A stretch of 64,000 nt of DNA, taken from NCBI RefSeq assembly GCF_002776525.5, contig NC_045443.1, positions 58,256,440 through 58,320,439 on the forward strand, given 5' to 3'. Shown piece after piece: positions 1 through 12,010 of the stretch. The position numbers and the translations under genes are program-made. Source of the stretch: Piliocolobus tephrosceles. Taxonomy: Eukaryota; Chordata; Mammalia; Primates; Cercopithecidae. The notes under the pieces are model-generated. The model searched no databases and was not told the origin of the DNA. It worked only from the letters and a program-made list of their open reading frames with translations. The first letter of the stretch is position 1; each line of letters opens with the position of its first letter.

Positions 1-1995
1 CTTCCAGTACTATATTGAACAGCAGTAGTGAGAGAGGGCATCCTCTTCTTATTCTGATTTTCAAGGGGAATGTTTCCAACTTTTGCCCATTCAGTGTGAG
101 GTTTAGTGTGGGCTTCTCATAGATGGCTGTTATTATTTTGAAATATATTCTTTCAATGCCTAGGATTTTTAGTGTTTTCAACATGAAGCTATGTTGACTT
201 TTATCAAAAGCCTTTTCTGTAGCTATTGAGATAATCATGTCATTTTTATTTTTGTTCTGTTTGTGATGAATCACATTTATTGATTTGCATATATTGAGCC
301 AACCTTGCATGCCAGAAATAAAGCCTAATTGATTGTGGTAGTTTCACTTTTTGATGTGCTAAATTCAGTTTGCTGGTATTTTGTTGAGGATTTTGGCATC
401 TGTGTTCAGCAAGGATATTGGCCTGACATTTTCTTTTTTTGCCGTGTCTGTGCCAGATTTTGGAATCAAAATGAAGCTGGTCTCATGGAATTAGTTAGGG
501 TGGAGACCCTCCTCCTTGGTTTTTTTTTTTTTTTTTTTTTTGGGGGGGGGGTGTATTTTAGGTGGAAATGGTGCACTCTCTTATTTATACATCTGGTAGA
601 ATTGCAATCCCTGGGGATTTTTGTTTGTTTGTTTCTTTGTATTTCTGTGGAGTCAGTGGTAATATCCCCTTTGTCATCTCTGATTATGGTTATTTGGTTC
701 TTTACTTTGACAATGTTGACACAAATAAGAAATAGGAAAGAACTCCTTATTCAATACATAATGCTGGGATAACTGGATAGCTATATGCAGAGTATTAAAA
801 CTGGGCCCTTTCCTTACACCAGATACAAAAAATCAACTAAAGTTGGATTAAAGACTTAATTATAAAACCTAAAACTATAAAAACCTTGGAAAATAGTCTC
901 GGAAATACCACTCTGGAAACAGGAACTGGCAAAGTTCATCATTATAATGATGAAGACACTAAAAGCAATTGCAACAAAAGCAAAAATTGACAATGGGACC
1001 TAATTAAAGAGCTTCTGCACAGAAGGAACTATCAACAGTGTAAACACAAAACCTACACAGTTGGGAGAAAATACTTGCATATTGTGAATCTGACAAAGGT
1101 TCAATATCTGGAATCTAAAAGGAACTTAAATTTTCAAGCAAAAAACAACAAAAATACTTTAAAGAGTGGGCAATGGACATGAATAGACACCATTTAAAAG
1201 ACACACACACAGGCAGGGAGCATACGAAAAAATGCTCAACATGACTAATCATTACATAAATGCAAATGAAAACCACAATGAGATTCCCTCTCACACCTGT
1301 CAGAATGATACTGGCAAGGTTGTGGAGAGAAGGGAACACTAATACACTGATGTTGGGGATATAAATTAGGTTCAGTCATTGTTAAAATCTGTTTCACAAT
1401 TTCTCAAAGAACTTAATTACTCAAAGAACAAAACAGAATTACTCAAAGAACAGGATTATCACTTGATCCGGCAATGTCATTATTGGTATATACCCAAAGG
1501 AATATAAATGGTTCTACCATAAAGACACATGCACCTATATGTTCAATATAGTACTATTCACATTAGCAAAGACTTGGAATCAACCTAAATGCCCATCAAT
1601 AGTAGACTTGATAAAGTAAATGTGGTACATTTATACCATGGAATACTATGCAACCACGAAAAAGAATGAAATCATGTTCTTTGCAGGAACATGGATAGAG
1701 CTGAAAGTCATTATCCTAAGCAAACTCAGCTGGGAGCAGAAAAACAAATACCACATGTTCTCACTTATAAGTGGGAGCTAAATTTCGATTACATATGATT
1801 ACAAAGAAGGAAACAAAGGACACCAGGACCTACTTGAAGGTGAAGAGAGAGAGGAGGGTGATGCTTGGAAAACTACCTATTGGTTACAGTGCTTATTACC
1901 TGGGTGATGAAATAATCTGTACACTAAACCCCCACAATATGCAATTTACCTATATAACAAACCTAAACATGTACCCCTGAACCTAAAAGTTTTTT
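1..1995 (+). mobile_element. Old primate L1 with inverted 5' part
   Basis: Positions 1 to about 700 read as L1 ORF2 reverse-transcriptase sequence in antisense (for example the stretch around 190-330). From about 715 to 1995 the sequence is L1 ORF2 C-terminal region and 3' UTR in sense, ending in a short A-rich tail. An antisense 5' segment joined to a sense 3' segment is the usual product of twin priming during L1 insertion. The left end lies outside the window, so the target duplication cannot be checked. All frames are broken by stops. The ORFs at 329-772 and 1771-1980 are shadows of this element. The subfamily is older than the four young L1s in this window. Confidence 0.85.
521..551 (+). 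repeat. T21-G10 homopolymer junction
   Basis: A run of 21 or more T is followed directly by ten G inside the antisense L1 segment. It replaces part of the expected RT sequence and is likely a homopolymer expansion or an error-prone assembly spot. Confidence 0.8.
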
Positions 1996-2029
1996 TAATG
2001 TTAGCAAATAACATCATATGTTGCAAATA

Positions 2030-2412
2030 AATCTTGTAAGACAAGATAAGTCAATCAATGTGACAACTTTCAGTGTTGTCAGATTTTAAGAAATGGCCAC
2101 AGCCACCCCAGTCTTCAGCAATCATCCCTCTGATTCATCAACACATATTGACATCTAGGCAAGATTCTCCACCAGGAAAATGTTTATGACTTGCTGAATG
2201 CTCAGATGATTCTTAGCACTTTTTAACAATACAGTATTTTAATTAATGAGTGTTTTTGGAGACATTGCTATTGTGTACTTAATAAACTATAGTGTAACAT
2301 AACTGTTTATGAACAGGGAAACCAATACATTTGTGTGACTTGCTTTTTGCGATATTAGTTTTATTGCTGTGATCTGGACCCAAACCCACAATATTTCTGA
2401 GGTATGCCTGTC
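2030..2412 (+). mobile_element. Tigger1-like DNA transposon 3' end
   Basis: The right edge, with cacaatatttctgaggtatg followed by cctgt, is a diverged form of the Tigger1 (pogo family) terminal inverted repeat, whose opposite end begins caggcatacctcg. The preceding 350 bp, including the aataaactatagtgtaacat region, fits the 3' part of that element. No transposase frame survives. The 5' end is missing, and it abuts the L1 tail that ends near 1995. Confidence 0.7.
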
Positions 2413-2689
2413 TATCATATTGTATAGACTGAACCTCTTTTCAAAGATGTTAAAACTATTTTATCCCTAAAATCCCCCATTTCTGGTTTGCTTTCCATTC
2501 TCATACATTATTATGACACTAAATTACAAATAGTTTTATCCAAGTCTAAAACTAGTTTACAAGCAAATAAATTTAAAAAAAAAGTGATTACTTGCTATTC
2601 CCATTCTTTTTATGATCCAGGTCAAATTATTTAGGCTTCCTTAGTCTTATTTTTAAAAGCCATATATAAACAATGCTTCCTCTCTTGTA

Positions 2690-2865
2690 GATTCAGACAT
2701 GTGTTATCTCATCTCAACACTGGGATTGACATTCATCATATTAACAATAACTCTATAAGGTGGTATTTTTATTCACAATTTACAAATGGGAAAATTTAGG
2801 CCTAGTGAGGTTAGATAATTTTCCCAAGGTTATACAGATAGAAATGGTGGAGTCAAGCTGAGGGT
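2690..2865 (+). mobile_element. MIR SINE
   Basis: Order and wording match the MIR consensus: ctctataaggtggtattttt, then acaaatgggaaaatttaggc, then a decayed form of the aagtaacttgcccaaggtca core (gataattttcccaaggttat). The tRNA-derived head is weak. It is an ancient mammalian-wide SINE with no sign of function. Confidence 0.75.
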
Positions 2866-3412
2866 TCCTTTCCTTCCCTCAGCAGGCAAATTCGTAGCAG
2901 GCAAATTTACGCACCTCTAATTTAAGATTTTTAACTGTAGCTGCTACCATTTTTTACATACAGGATAATACAAGATATGTGCCAAATTATTACTGGATGC
3001 TACACAGGATGAAAATTATGCTAGATATTATATTGAAAATTTAAGTAGTCTTTCTATTCTGAGGTGGTCATGCTGTGAGGAAGCTCAAACTATTCCACTT
3101 ATGGGGACCTCATGTTAGTGTTTTCATGCTACATAGAGGGAAAGAGAGTGATGTCCAGCCAGCTCCTGGGTGCTTTAGTTCTCAGTTGTCTTGTGTTAGG
3201 TGACAGCTGGTTACAATCATAAAAACCCAAAATACAACCACCCAACCAAACTCTTCTCATATTCCTGAACCGCAAAATTGTAGGAGATAATAAAACATTT
3301 GTTATTAAGCTAGTAAGTTTGATGGTGGTTTGTTCCAAGGCAACAGATAACTGGAATGTCATTTTTTTGTCTGGAAATAATATAATTCATGACCTATTTG
3401 TAATAATCCACT
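2866..3412. other. No recognisable feature
   Basis: Ordinary AT-rich sequence. The 77-residue minus-strand frame at 3129-3362 has no recognisable domain. Confidence 0.5.
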
Positions 3413-3770
3413 ATTGTATCACTTTGGGCTGCTATAAAAATTTGCCATAGACTGGGTGGTTTAAAAACAACAAAAATTTATTTCTCATGGTTTGGGAAGC
3501 TGGAAGTAAGGTCAGGGTGCCTGCATAGTCAGATTATGGTGAAAGCCATCTTCTAGAGGACAGACTTCTAGCTGTGTCTTTGCATGGCAGAAAGAGGGCA
3601 AGAAAATGCTTTGGAGTTTCTTACCTAAGGGCACTAATCTCGTTCATGAGGGTTTCATTTGCATGATTAATTACCTCCCAAAGGCTGAGCTCCTAATACT
3701 GGCACACTGAGGGTTCAAAATTCAGCATATAAATTTTGAGAGGGCACTTGTTTAGTCCGTTACATCCACG
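3413..3770 (-). mobile_element. MaLR LTR (MLT1/MST type), antisense
   Basis: The start, gggctgctataaaaatttgc followed by catagactgggtggttt, is the antisense 3' end typical of MLT1/MST LTRs. It runs through a decayed body with tttctcatggtttgggaagc. The far end is eroded near 3770. It is a solo LTR with no internal region nearby. Confidence 0.7.
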
Positions 3771-4675
3771 AAGAGATTTTATTGTGCCATTTGCCTGGAA
3801 GAGCCTGGTTGTAAGACCTGGGAATCTCATGTGGAATGGCAGGAAATACTTAAAACTGAAACTCAGGATTGAGTCTAGTCTCATCTAAACCTACTAAAAT
3901 TTGAGTTTAGGCTCATTAGAATCTTCTAGGCTGGTATTGTGAACAAAGCAATTGATCATTTATAATTATTAGGTCCTTTTTGGAAAATATATTTTTGATA
4001 AGCAAAATAGATATATATACCACTACTTATTACCAGAGGCTTTGTTAAGAACAATTGTGACACTTAACAATTATTTTTTCACTAATGAAACAAGAGAAAA
4101 TGTGTATTGATCGACTAAACATATTGTATAGCATTATGATTATCTCATGAAAAAGGCGTAATAATATCTTACATCTGATTGCCTACACTCTAGTTTGGAG
4201 TCTGAAGAGTTTCTAGTCAGAACTGATTATTAGAGGATTATGTTTCACTAGATCTCAACTGGAAAAATATAGTTATATCTTAGCACCAGAACAGTCCTCT
4301 ACCGAGCCTTTTACAAAAAAATAAAAGTGATTTGGAAAATTAGAAGGGCAGAAATCAGGGACATCATCAAATCCACAGAACATGACTCTTTTTGTTCCTC
4401 GTTAACATGCTGCCTATCAAATATTCCACGGAGTGAGAGCTATGGTTGTCTTCTCCTAAAATCTCGTTACCAGATAACAGTGAAGTATTAACACATATTA
4501 AACTTTAAGTGAAATCTAAGACTTGTGTGTATTAAAATTTTTGACACTATGATAACCTTTCAATATTATTTGTGATATCATTATGTACTCATGGTATTTT
4601 ATAGATATACTATGTCTCAACCTTTTGCAATTATTATTATTTTGATAATTAAATTACCACAATCTGACTACTGTC
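3771..4675. other. No recognisable feature
   Basis: AT-rich unique-looking sequence without long frames or repeats that I recognise. Confidence 0.5.
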
Positions 4676-5086
4676 AGATTGACTTTTCTTTCTTTTTTTT
4701 TATAATTTATAATTTTGATGTTTTTTTTTTTTTTATTATACTTTAAGTTCTAGGGTACATGTGCATAATGTGCAGGTTTTTTACATATGTATACTTGTGC
4801 CATGTTGGTGCGCTGCACCCATCAACTCGTCAGCACCCATCAATTCACCATTTATATCAGGTATAACTCCCCAATGCAATCCCTCCCCCCTCCCCCCTCC
4901 CGATGATAGGCCCCATTGTGTGATGTTCCCCTTCCCGAGTCCAAGTGTTCTCATTGTTCAGTTCATGCGGTGTTTGGTTTTCTGCTCTTGTGATAGTTTG
5001 CTAAGAATGATGGTTTCCAGCTGCATCCATGTCCCTACAAAGGACGCAAACTCATCCTTTTTTATGGCTGCATAGATTGACCTTTC
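4676..5086 (-). mobile_element. Young L1 3' fragment (Old World monkey type)
   Basis: The insertion reads, on the + strand, as poly-T (about 4721-4734), L1 3' UTR and the end of ORF2 in antisense, about 350 bp, severely 5' truncated. The 3' UTR carries ataggccccattgtgtgatg and cccttcccgagtccaagtg, shared with the three other young copies in the window. A probable target duplication is agattgacttttc at 4676-4688 and agattgacctttc at 5074-5086, with one mismatch. The + frame at 4761-5075 is the reverse of L1 sequence and not a gene. Confidence 0.9.
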
Positions 5087-5584
5087 AATCTAGTTCTTGA
5101 GTTTCTTGACACAACCAGATTAAAATTCCTTGCTGTCTGCTAAAATAAGATGTGCCAGTATTACCCTGTATATTTCCTCCCCCAAACATGAAATTGACCA
5201 TTGCTTCAAGTAGAAAGCCATGGTTCCTTTGAGTGGCAAATGATAATCTGAACCACAAGAGCATTATGTTAGGTTTATCCTGGTAAAATGACATCTCTGT
5301 TAGATGATTATATTGTACAGAGCTAAAATTAGTTCACATTATTTTAAAATCATCAACGAACACTGGTATTTTCAATTTTGTTTCAAAGTGACAGCAGTCC
5401 TTCTTCCTTTCTTTGATTTTATACCATATCTTTTGTTCTTTCTATGTGGAAATCCTGATTATTAATAATATAAGTATAATTTCTAATTTATTTTATTCAA
5501 TGATCTGAAGTCAATTTTGAATAAGACCAGTATCATTATTAACAATATCATATTAATAATGTACATATAAAATGGCAACGTTCT

Positions 5585-5880
5585 GGCCGGGCTCGGTGGC
5601 TCAAGCCTGTAATCCCAGCACTTTGGGAGGCCGAGACGGGCGGATCACGAGGTCAGGAGATCGAGACCATCCTGGCGAACACGGTGAAACCCCACCTCTA
5701 CTAAAAAATACAAAAAACTAGCCGGGCGAGGTGGCGGGCGCCTGTAGTCCCAGCTACTCCGTAGGCTGAGGCAGGAGAATGGCGTAAACCCGGGAGGCGG
5801 AGCTTGCACGGAGCTGAGATCTGGCCACTGCACTCCAGCCTGGGCGACAGAGCAAGACTCCGTCTCAAAAAAAAAAAAAA
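5585..5880 (+). mobile_element. AluY, Old World monkey subfamily
   Basis: Full-length Alu from ggccgggctcggtggctcaa to an A14 tail. The right arm reads gctgagatctggccactgc, which I associate with macaque and baboon AluYR copies, where human AluY has gccgagatcgcgccactgc. A perfect target duplication, aaaatggcaacgttct, lies at 5569-5584 and 5877-5892 and shares its As with the tail. High sequence integrity and the intact duplication mean a recent, lineage-specific insertion. The minus frames at 5645-5886 are Alu antisense. Confidence 0.95.
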
Positions 5881-5892
5881 TGGCAACGTTCT

Positions 5893-6371
5893 GTCACAAA
5901 ATTAATTTTCTTAAGGATACGTAATCAAAACAGCATTTTCCTACTTTTGCTTGGTGCATTTGTATATCACAGTATATTGTTTCTTTCATCATTCACTTTA
6001 TTTTCAGTTTGACAGTGCAGACTGCCAAAAGAGTGAGTTTTAGATTTTAAAAAGAAGGTTATTTTCAGAGATTATTATTTGTGGAGGCAGTTTTAAGCTT
6101 CATAAAAATATTTGGGGCAGATGTAGAGTGAGTGCTCCCTGTTTAATTTGATATGGTAGGAAAATTTCAACAACTCAATATCCAAGGTCCTAGGCAAGAG
6201 TTTTATTTTAATCACTTGATAACAGCCAATTCATAACACCGTAATAAGGATATTCAAAAGTTCACAGAACTATTCTAAAATTAATTTTTCTACTTGGGGA
6301 TTCCTGCCCCAGCAGGGCAATATAATTTTGAATTTGCTTTCATGTATTTTATTATTTATTTATTTATATTT
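5893..6371. other. No recognisable feature; short ATTT repeat at the right edge
   Basis: Unique-looking sequence. A short (ATTT)n run at about 6349-6370 borders the following Alu. Confidence 0.5.
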
Positions 6372-6645
6372 TTAGAGACACCGTCTCACTCTGTTACTCA
6401 GGCTGGAATGCAGTGGCATAATTACAGTTCACTGCAGCCTTAAACCCCTAGGCTCAAGACATCCTACTGCCTCAGCTTCCCAAGTAGCCAACACACCTGG
6501 CTAATTTAAAAAAAAGAAAAAAGAAAATTGTGGAGGTGGCATTTAACTATGTTGCATAAGCTAGTGTGAAGTTCTGGTATCAAGCAATCCTCCCACCTTG
6601 GCCTTCCAAATTGCTGGATTACAGATGTGAGCCATCACACCTGGC
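6372..6645 (-). mobile_element. AluJ, antisense
   Basis: Antisense Alu: gagacaccgtctcactctgt near the left edge, an A-rich linker at about 6506-6526, and ccatcacacctggcca at the right edge. Many substitutions place it in an old subfamily (AluJ-like). The linker contains gaaaaaagaaaa. Confidence 0.85.
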
Positions 6646-9014
6646 CACGTTTATGTATTTTAGATGCTTATCTTTATAATTTATCATGGGGATTTTTTTC
6701 CTCTGCTCAGAATACAGAAATGAACCTTCTTGTTCCTAAAGAGTGGTATACTTATAACTTCCTTTTACTGGGAGCAACTTTTCTGTTGCCCAATTTATAG
6801 CATAAGGTATAAAACCTTGTTTCTAATTCTTGCGTTACCATTACATTACCAGCTCTTTTTCTCGAGTTTATATCAGATTGTCATCTGTGGCATCAATTTG
6901 AGGGTTACATTTCTGATTTTAAAATTTCTCTTACCTCCCAAATGTATAAATCCACCCAGATTTGCTCAAACTAATCTACCCTAAACTTCAACAACTTCAT
7001 CACTGTAAAACTCTGGTTGCTTTTTCTGTAGCCTCACCACCTGTCTCATGTTCCTCCAGGTGGTCTATTCTCTACTGTGTCTGCCACAGACTGAGATAAG
7101 TCAGTGATTCCTCCTCTATGTGTATAGGATCTGACTTCCCTGGCAGTTGCTTGAAGGGGACAGGTATCAAAACCGGAAATTCAAGGGATCCAATCCTATG
7201 TGCTGTGAGTGTAGGTAAGAAAGAAACCTCTGGCAGATACATTTTTCTCACTTTATTTTTCCTACCACCCGTCTGTCCCAAGTGAGGCGATTCCACACGG
7301 CTCCTTCAGAAAATACTGTGACTTAACAACTTGTTTTCTTATGATCGTGTGACTAACTTAGTAAGACATAACAATGTATTTGTGTTTCCTCCTTCCTCGC
7401 CTCACTTTACTGACTCTTTCTGCCTTAATATTTATTTTTTATAAAGTCTTAGCATGTAAATTTGCTCTAAAACAGGCTAAAGCAGTTTTTTTCATTCCTT
7501 TCTGGCATCTACAGATTTATGTATTATAAAATTATATTTACCTACAATAATTATGATTAGTGAAGTCTAGTTTTTACCGGATCTGATGTCGCATTACTGT
7601 GAACAAAAGCTGATTTTGAGGGCAAGTTTTGTGAGAAGTCGGCTCTTTTAGGAACCTGCCCTATAGATGCTGCAATGCTTAGCTGGTAGTATTTAGGCTA
7701 GATTCATCTTAAATGTAGTCATGGAGCCATAAGCAAATATAGAAGTCAATATCCTAGGGCTTTTTATGGATAAAAGCTAGACAAAAATTTTGTGTGTTAT
7801 CTATTGAAATTGGCAGTTTAATCCCTAGAGCTGAGTTCCAAAGAAAACCAAAACAACAATAACAGAGAAGCAAAGGCCCTGAAGGGTTGATAATTTTAAA
7901 AACAAGAATTAGTAACACAACTAAATTGAAGATTTTCTGTTTCAGTTTTGGTGCCAGTGACCCTAACAAGTTTTTGGGCATTCCAGGTATTTGCTTGATG
8001 AGTGGTTTAACTTCATTCATACAAGAAGAAACAAATCAGGTTTGTTGAAAGAGTTTCTATTTGATTTGAAAATACTTTTACTAACTACAATAAAAGCACA
8101 AATATGATTACATTTTCACTTTGTCTAAACCAATGTTGATCCCAGCCAATGGTAAGTGGTGTAGGAGCATCTAAAATTCATTGATTTGATACTATAGAGA
8201 CAAAGCAAGTACTGATTGACTGAGTGTCCCTTTGCAAGGTGTCATTTTGCCATTAGGTAAACTAGATGTGATTGAATACATTAATCAAATAAGCATTTCA
8301 ATGATTTTAGATTTTCTGCATCCTACCACATTACAACATGGAAGCATAATAAATTGAGAGATCTATAGTTAATTGAAGAGCCACAGAATTGAGCAGAGTC
8401 ATTGCAACTAAAATGGGAGAACTTGAGAAAACTGAGAATCTCATTACCCGCAACAGTATCAATGATAGCATCATTACTTAATGATATAAACATTTTATTG
8501 TATTTACAGCTAGTTCATTTCTCCTGTCAATCAGGTCTTTGCTCATCATGTTTTCCCTTCTTTTCTCAGCAGTAAATGGAAGTTATTCTTATTTTCTAAT
8601 GAAAATATTTTGGGGAAAGGAGACATGACTTAGATTACTAGTCTCAGCATCTCCTCTCCTACCTCAAAATATGTATGTAAGCACTCCCTCAAAAAAAAGG
8701 CATTTTTCTTTTTAAGAGGACTTCTAGTTCTTCCCTACATTATGTCTTTAATTTTTTCTACAGTCTTGGAGAGTAGCTGTTATTATGTTGTTTATTACAA
8801 GAGGAAACAAAATAAAATAGTGTGAAGTAATGTTTTGCAAGTTTCCATAGCTGAATAAAAGATACAACTGAAACAATATAAAGCACTTCTAATATTTCCC
8901 ATTATCCTGAATTTCTGGTCTTCATATAGTATTCTTCATTTTAAAATAGTCTTCTTTTTTATAAAGAAGAAAAATACTAAATACATGTTTGATATAACAT
9001 AAAAATTATAACTA
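6646..9014. other. No recognisable feature
   Basis: About 2.4 kb without elements I can name. Short frames at 6730-6984, 7072-7296 and 7754-8020 show no family motif, signal peptide or repeat structure and look like chance ORFs in AT-rich DNA. Confidence 0.45.
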
Positions 9015-9285
9015 CCATTATCATACACTTGTGTATGTCAAATACTGTGTAATCCATTTTCCATCTATTACCTCAATCAATTTTGGCAACAACTGTTTAA
9101 TATATACTTTTATTATCATTCCCCTTTGACATGTGCATTTATCCTCTATTGAGAAGAATCTGAACCTTACAGAGATGGAATAATATGCTTGAGATTGTAC
9201 CTTAGTACATTGCCAAACTAGAATAGTTCAAACCCCCGTCTGCATGCAAACCTGTGATCCTAACCACAATACCATATTGCCACAG
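9015..9285 (+). mobile_element. MIR SINE
   Basis: A decayed MIR in sense: tctattgagaagaatctgaa corresponds to the body, gagatggaataatatgcttg to the core, and atcctaaccacaataccata to the characteristic tail (loss of the gttcttaaccactatgc form). It is ancient and non-coding. Confidence 0.65.
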
Positions 9286-10099
9286 TTTCACCTTTGTTGA
9301 CTGACATAAAAATCTGGATCGCTTCGCAAAGTTCTGAATAGCAAGAAAGACTCTTACATTTGTGTTTACATTTCACTTACTAACACAGTAGGTTTGTGAG
9401 AAATATTCATTTACTTAATTAAAGAATAAATGAGTGTTAAAAATGTTTCAAATATCTAAATGTTCTCATATATTTAAATCATAGCACCGCAGAAAATATT
9501 ATCTGTTTTCCCTTTACAATTTGAAAATTAAAGAAAAAATAGAGCATTTAAAAAATGTATTGTGCCTCATTTTGTTTTCATGTGCTTTTATCTATCTGAG
9601 CATTGTGAAATATAGAAACTGGCCCTTTCTCTTTTCTTAAATTCCAAGTCAGAAGAAGCATAAATTATCACTCACTCTTTATAAAAGGAAATTATGAATT
9701 CTTGATCAAACATATGAAGTAATGCATCTCTGCCAGCCAACATGTATTTCTAGTCACTTGTAAAATATCAAAATAATCATTAAAGTGTAGCAATTTGAGT
9801 TTAAACATTTTACATATTTTATCAAATTTGATATTGTCTAAAATCAAGTGGGGTAGGCAAGGCCAGCATAATTTTTATTAACTTTATACATAGAAAAGTT
9901 GAAGATTAGAGAATTATCAATGGTTTCTTTACCCACAATTCAAATGTAGCATCCTTGTTTATTTCCCTTTTTCTTTTTAAATTCATCCTCATCCTTCTTT
10001 TCTTTATTATTGGTGATACTAGACTAGTAATTTATGTTGCTGGCATGCTAGAGAGCACTAATAACTGATTCAATTTGGCATATAAAATATAGTTTTCTT
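9286..10099. other. No recognisable feature
   Basis: AT-rich sequence with no frame, repeat or element that I recognise. Confidence 0.45.
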
Positions 10100-11340
10100 T
10101 TTTCTTTGTATTGAACCATAAATATTACCTTCAATCTTTTCAAATTTATTAAGGCTAGTTTTGCAAATTAATATATGATTTATTTTAAAGAATGTTTCAT
10201 GTGAGCTTGAGAAGAATGTGTATTGTGCTGCCAATGGGTAGGATGTTCTGTATATGTCCATTAGACCATTTGACCTATAATACTGTTCAAGTCCACAATT
10301 TTCTTATTGATTTTATGTCCAAGTGATCTGTCTATTGATGAAAGTGTAGTGAAGTATCCTGCTCTTATTGAATTGCAACTTGTCTCACCCATCTGATCTA
10401 ATAAGATTTGCTTTATATATTTAGGTGCTCCAATGTTGGATGCATATATATTTAAATTTTTTACAGCTTCTTAATGAATTTGACCTCTTTCCCATCATGA
10501 TTTTCTTTGTTTATTTTTATGGTTTTGCATTTAAAGTCTATTTTGTCTATCTACCCCTGTAATCTTTTGGTCACCATTTGCCTACAGTATCTTTTTCCGT
10601 CCCTTCATTCTCAGTCTATGTGTGTCCTTACAGTTAAAGTGTGTCTCTTGTAGGCACCATATGTTGAATCTTTTAAAAATTCATTCAGCCGCTCTTTGTC
10701 TTTTGATTGGAGAATTTAATCAATTTACATGTAAATTAATTATTGATAGATAAGGATTTGCTAGTAATATTTTGTTACTTTTACGAACTATTCTGTAGTT
10801 ATCATGTTCTTCTATTCCAATTTTGCTACTGTATTTTTAATTTGTTTGCATTTTTATAGTTGTATGATTGAATTATTTCTCTTTATCTTTTGTGTATTTA
10901 CTGGAGGTTTTATTCTTCTAGTTATTATAAGGCTTACATTAAGCATATTATTGTTATAATGAACTAATGTAAGCTGATGTTTCCTTAACTTCAATCACAT
11001 ACAAATACTCTAAATTTTACTTCTTTCCCAACCACTACATTGTACACTTTTGATGTCATACTTTACATCTAATTATATTGTGTTTATTCACCAATTATTT
11101 ATAGTCAGAGTTGTTTTGATATTTTTTTAAACTCTTATGCTAAAGTTAAGAATGACTTACATACCACCTTTAAAGTATTCAAGTATTTTAAATTTGACTA
11201 GATACTTACATTTACAAGGTAGTTTTATACTTTTATATATTTTCATATTTTTATTTGTTATCTTTTTTCAACTTGAAATCTACCTTTAAAATTTCTTTTA
11301 AGCAGTTAAGGATCAGACTCATGTAGTGTCTTCTATGTTT
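10100..11340 (-). mobile_element. Ancient L1 ORF2 fragment, antisense
   Basis: The region reads as antisense L1 ORF2 around the endonuclease to RT transition: agaatgtgtattgtgctgcc, gatctgtctattgatgaaag, and cgctctttgtcttttgattg in the expected order. Neither the 3' UTR nor the 5' UTR is present. No frame is open. It grades into AT-rich DNA near 11340. Confidence 0.75.
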
Positions 11341-11499
11341 GCACAATATGTAGCATAAAATAGCTACTCTCTATATATTAAAGGAATGAATAAACTGTGT
11401 ATACTTGAAACATATCCCTAACATTATGACATAATAATGAAATTATACATAATTAGTGTGTATTTTCACTGAAATATGACCTGCTCTTCCTTTTGTAAA

Positions 11500-12010
11500 T
11501 TCAGTCATGTTAAAACACATAGATATATGTGTGCAATACATATATAAAACACATGTATGTATAAAATATACTATATATTTATAATGTATTATATATTTTA
11601 TGTATATGTACAAAATGTATAACATATAAAGTGTATTTTATACAGTATATTTGAATGGATTGTATTTTATACATCTGTGTATAAAATGTGTATGCATATA
11701 TGTATTTTATATACATTAATATAATGTATAGATGTTATATAATATAGACATTGATATATGTAAAACACATATATCAATGATCTATAGCATCTAACAGATT
11801 TAAACTCCTATTTAGAGTTTATAGAATCACCACTATATTTTTTCTTAAGGTAAAATAATCTGTTAGGTGCTATAAATACATATATCAATATCTACATTAT
11901 ATAATATCAATACATTATATTACATATGCATATGTACATAAACAGTGATATAATGTACACATATATCTATGTGTATATATGTGTTCAGATATATACATGT
12001 ATGAGTTTTC
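11500..12010. repeat. AT-rich low-complexity tract with inverted copies
   Basis: Interspersed TA, CATA and TATG steps (for example 11521-11620 and 11876-12000). Embedded at 11783-11876 is a 94-bp block of inverted and direct copies of sequence found again at 12268-12634, described separately. The frame at 11443-11625 is low-complexity. Confidence 0.7.
11783..11876. repeat. Composite block copied from 12268-12634
   Basis: Three joined pieces. 11783-11801 is a perfect reverse complement of 12269-12287. 11806-11846 is the reverse complement of 12589-12634 except that it lacks three bases at one place and one T in a T-run. 11857-11875 is a direct copy of 12269-12287 with one mismatch, so the first and third pieces also pair with each other as a stem of 19 bp with one mismatch. 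The partner sequences are about 320 bp apart, whereas here they are adjacent. Near-identity in otherwise decayed DNA points to a recent templated event. Confidence 0.8.

Noticed and set aside
329..772. A 147-codon plus frame
   Set aside because: It reads antisense L1 RT sequence and crosses the inversion junction. The F-run is the T21 homopolymer.
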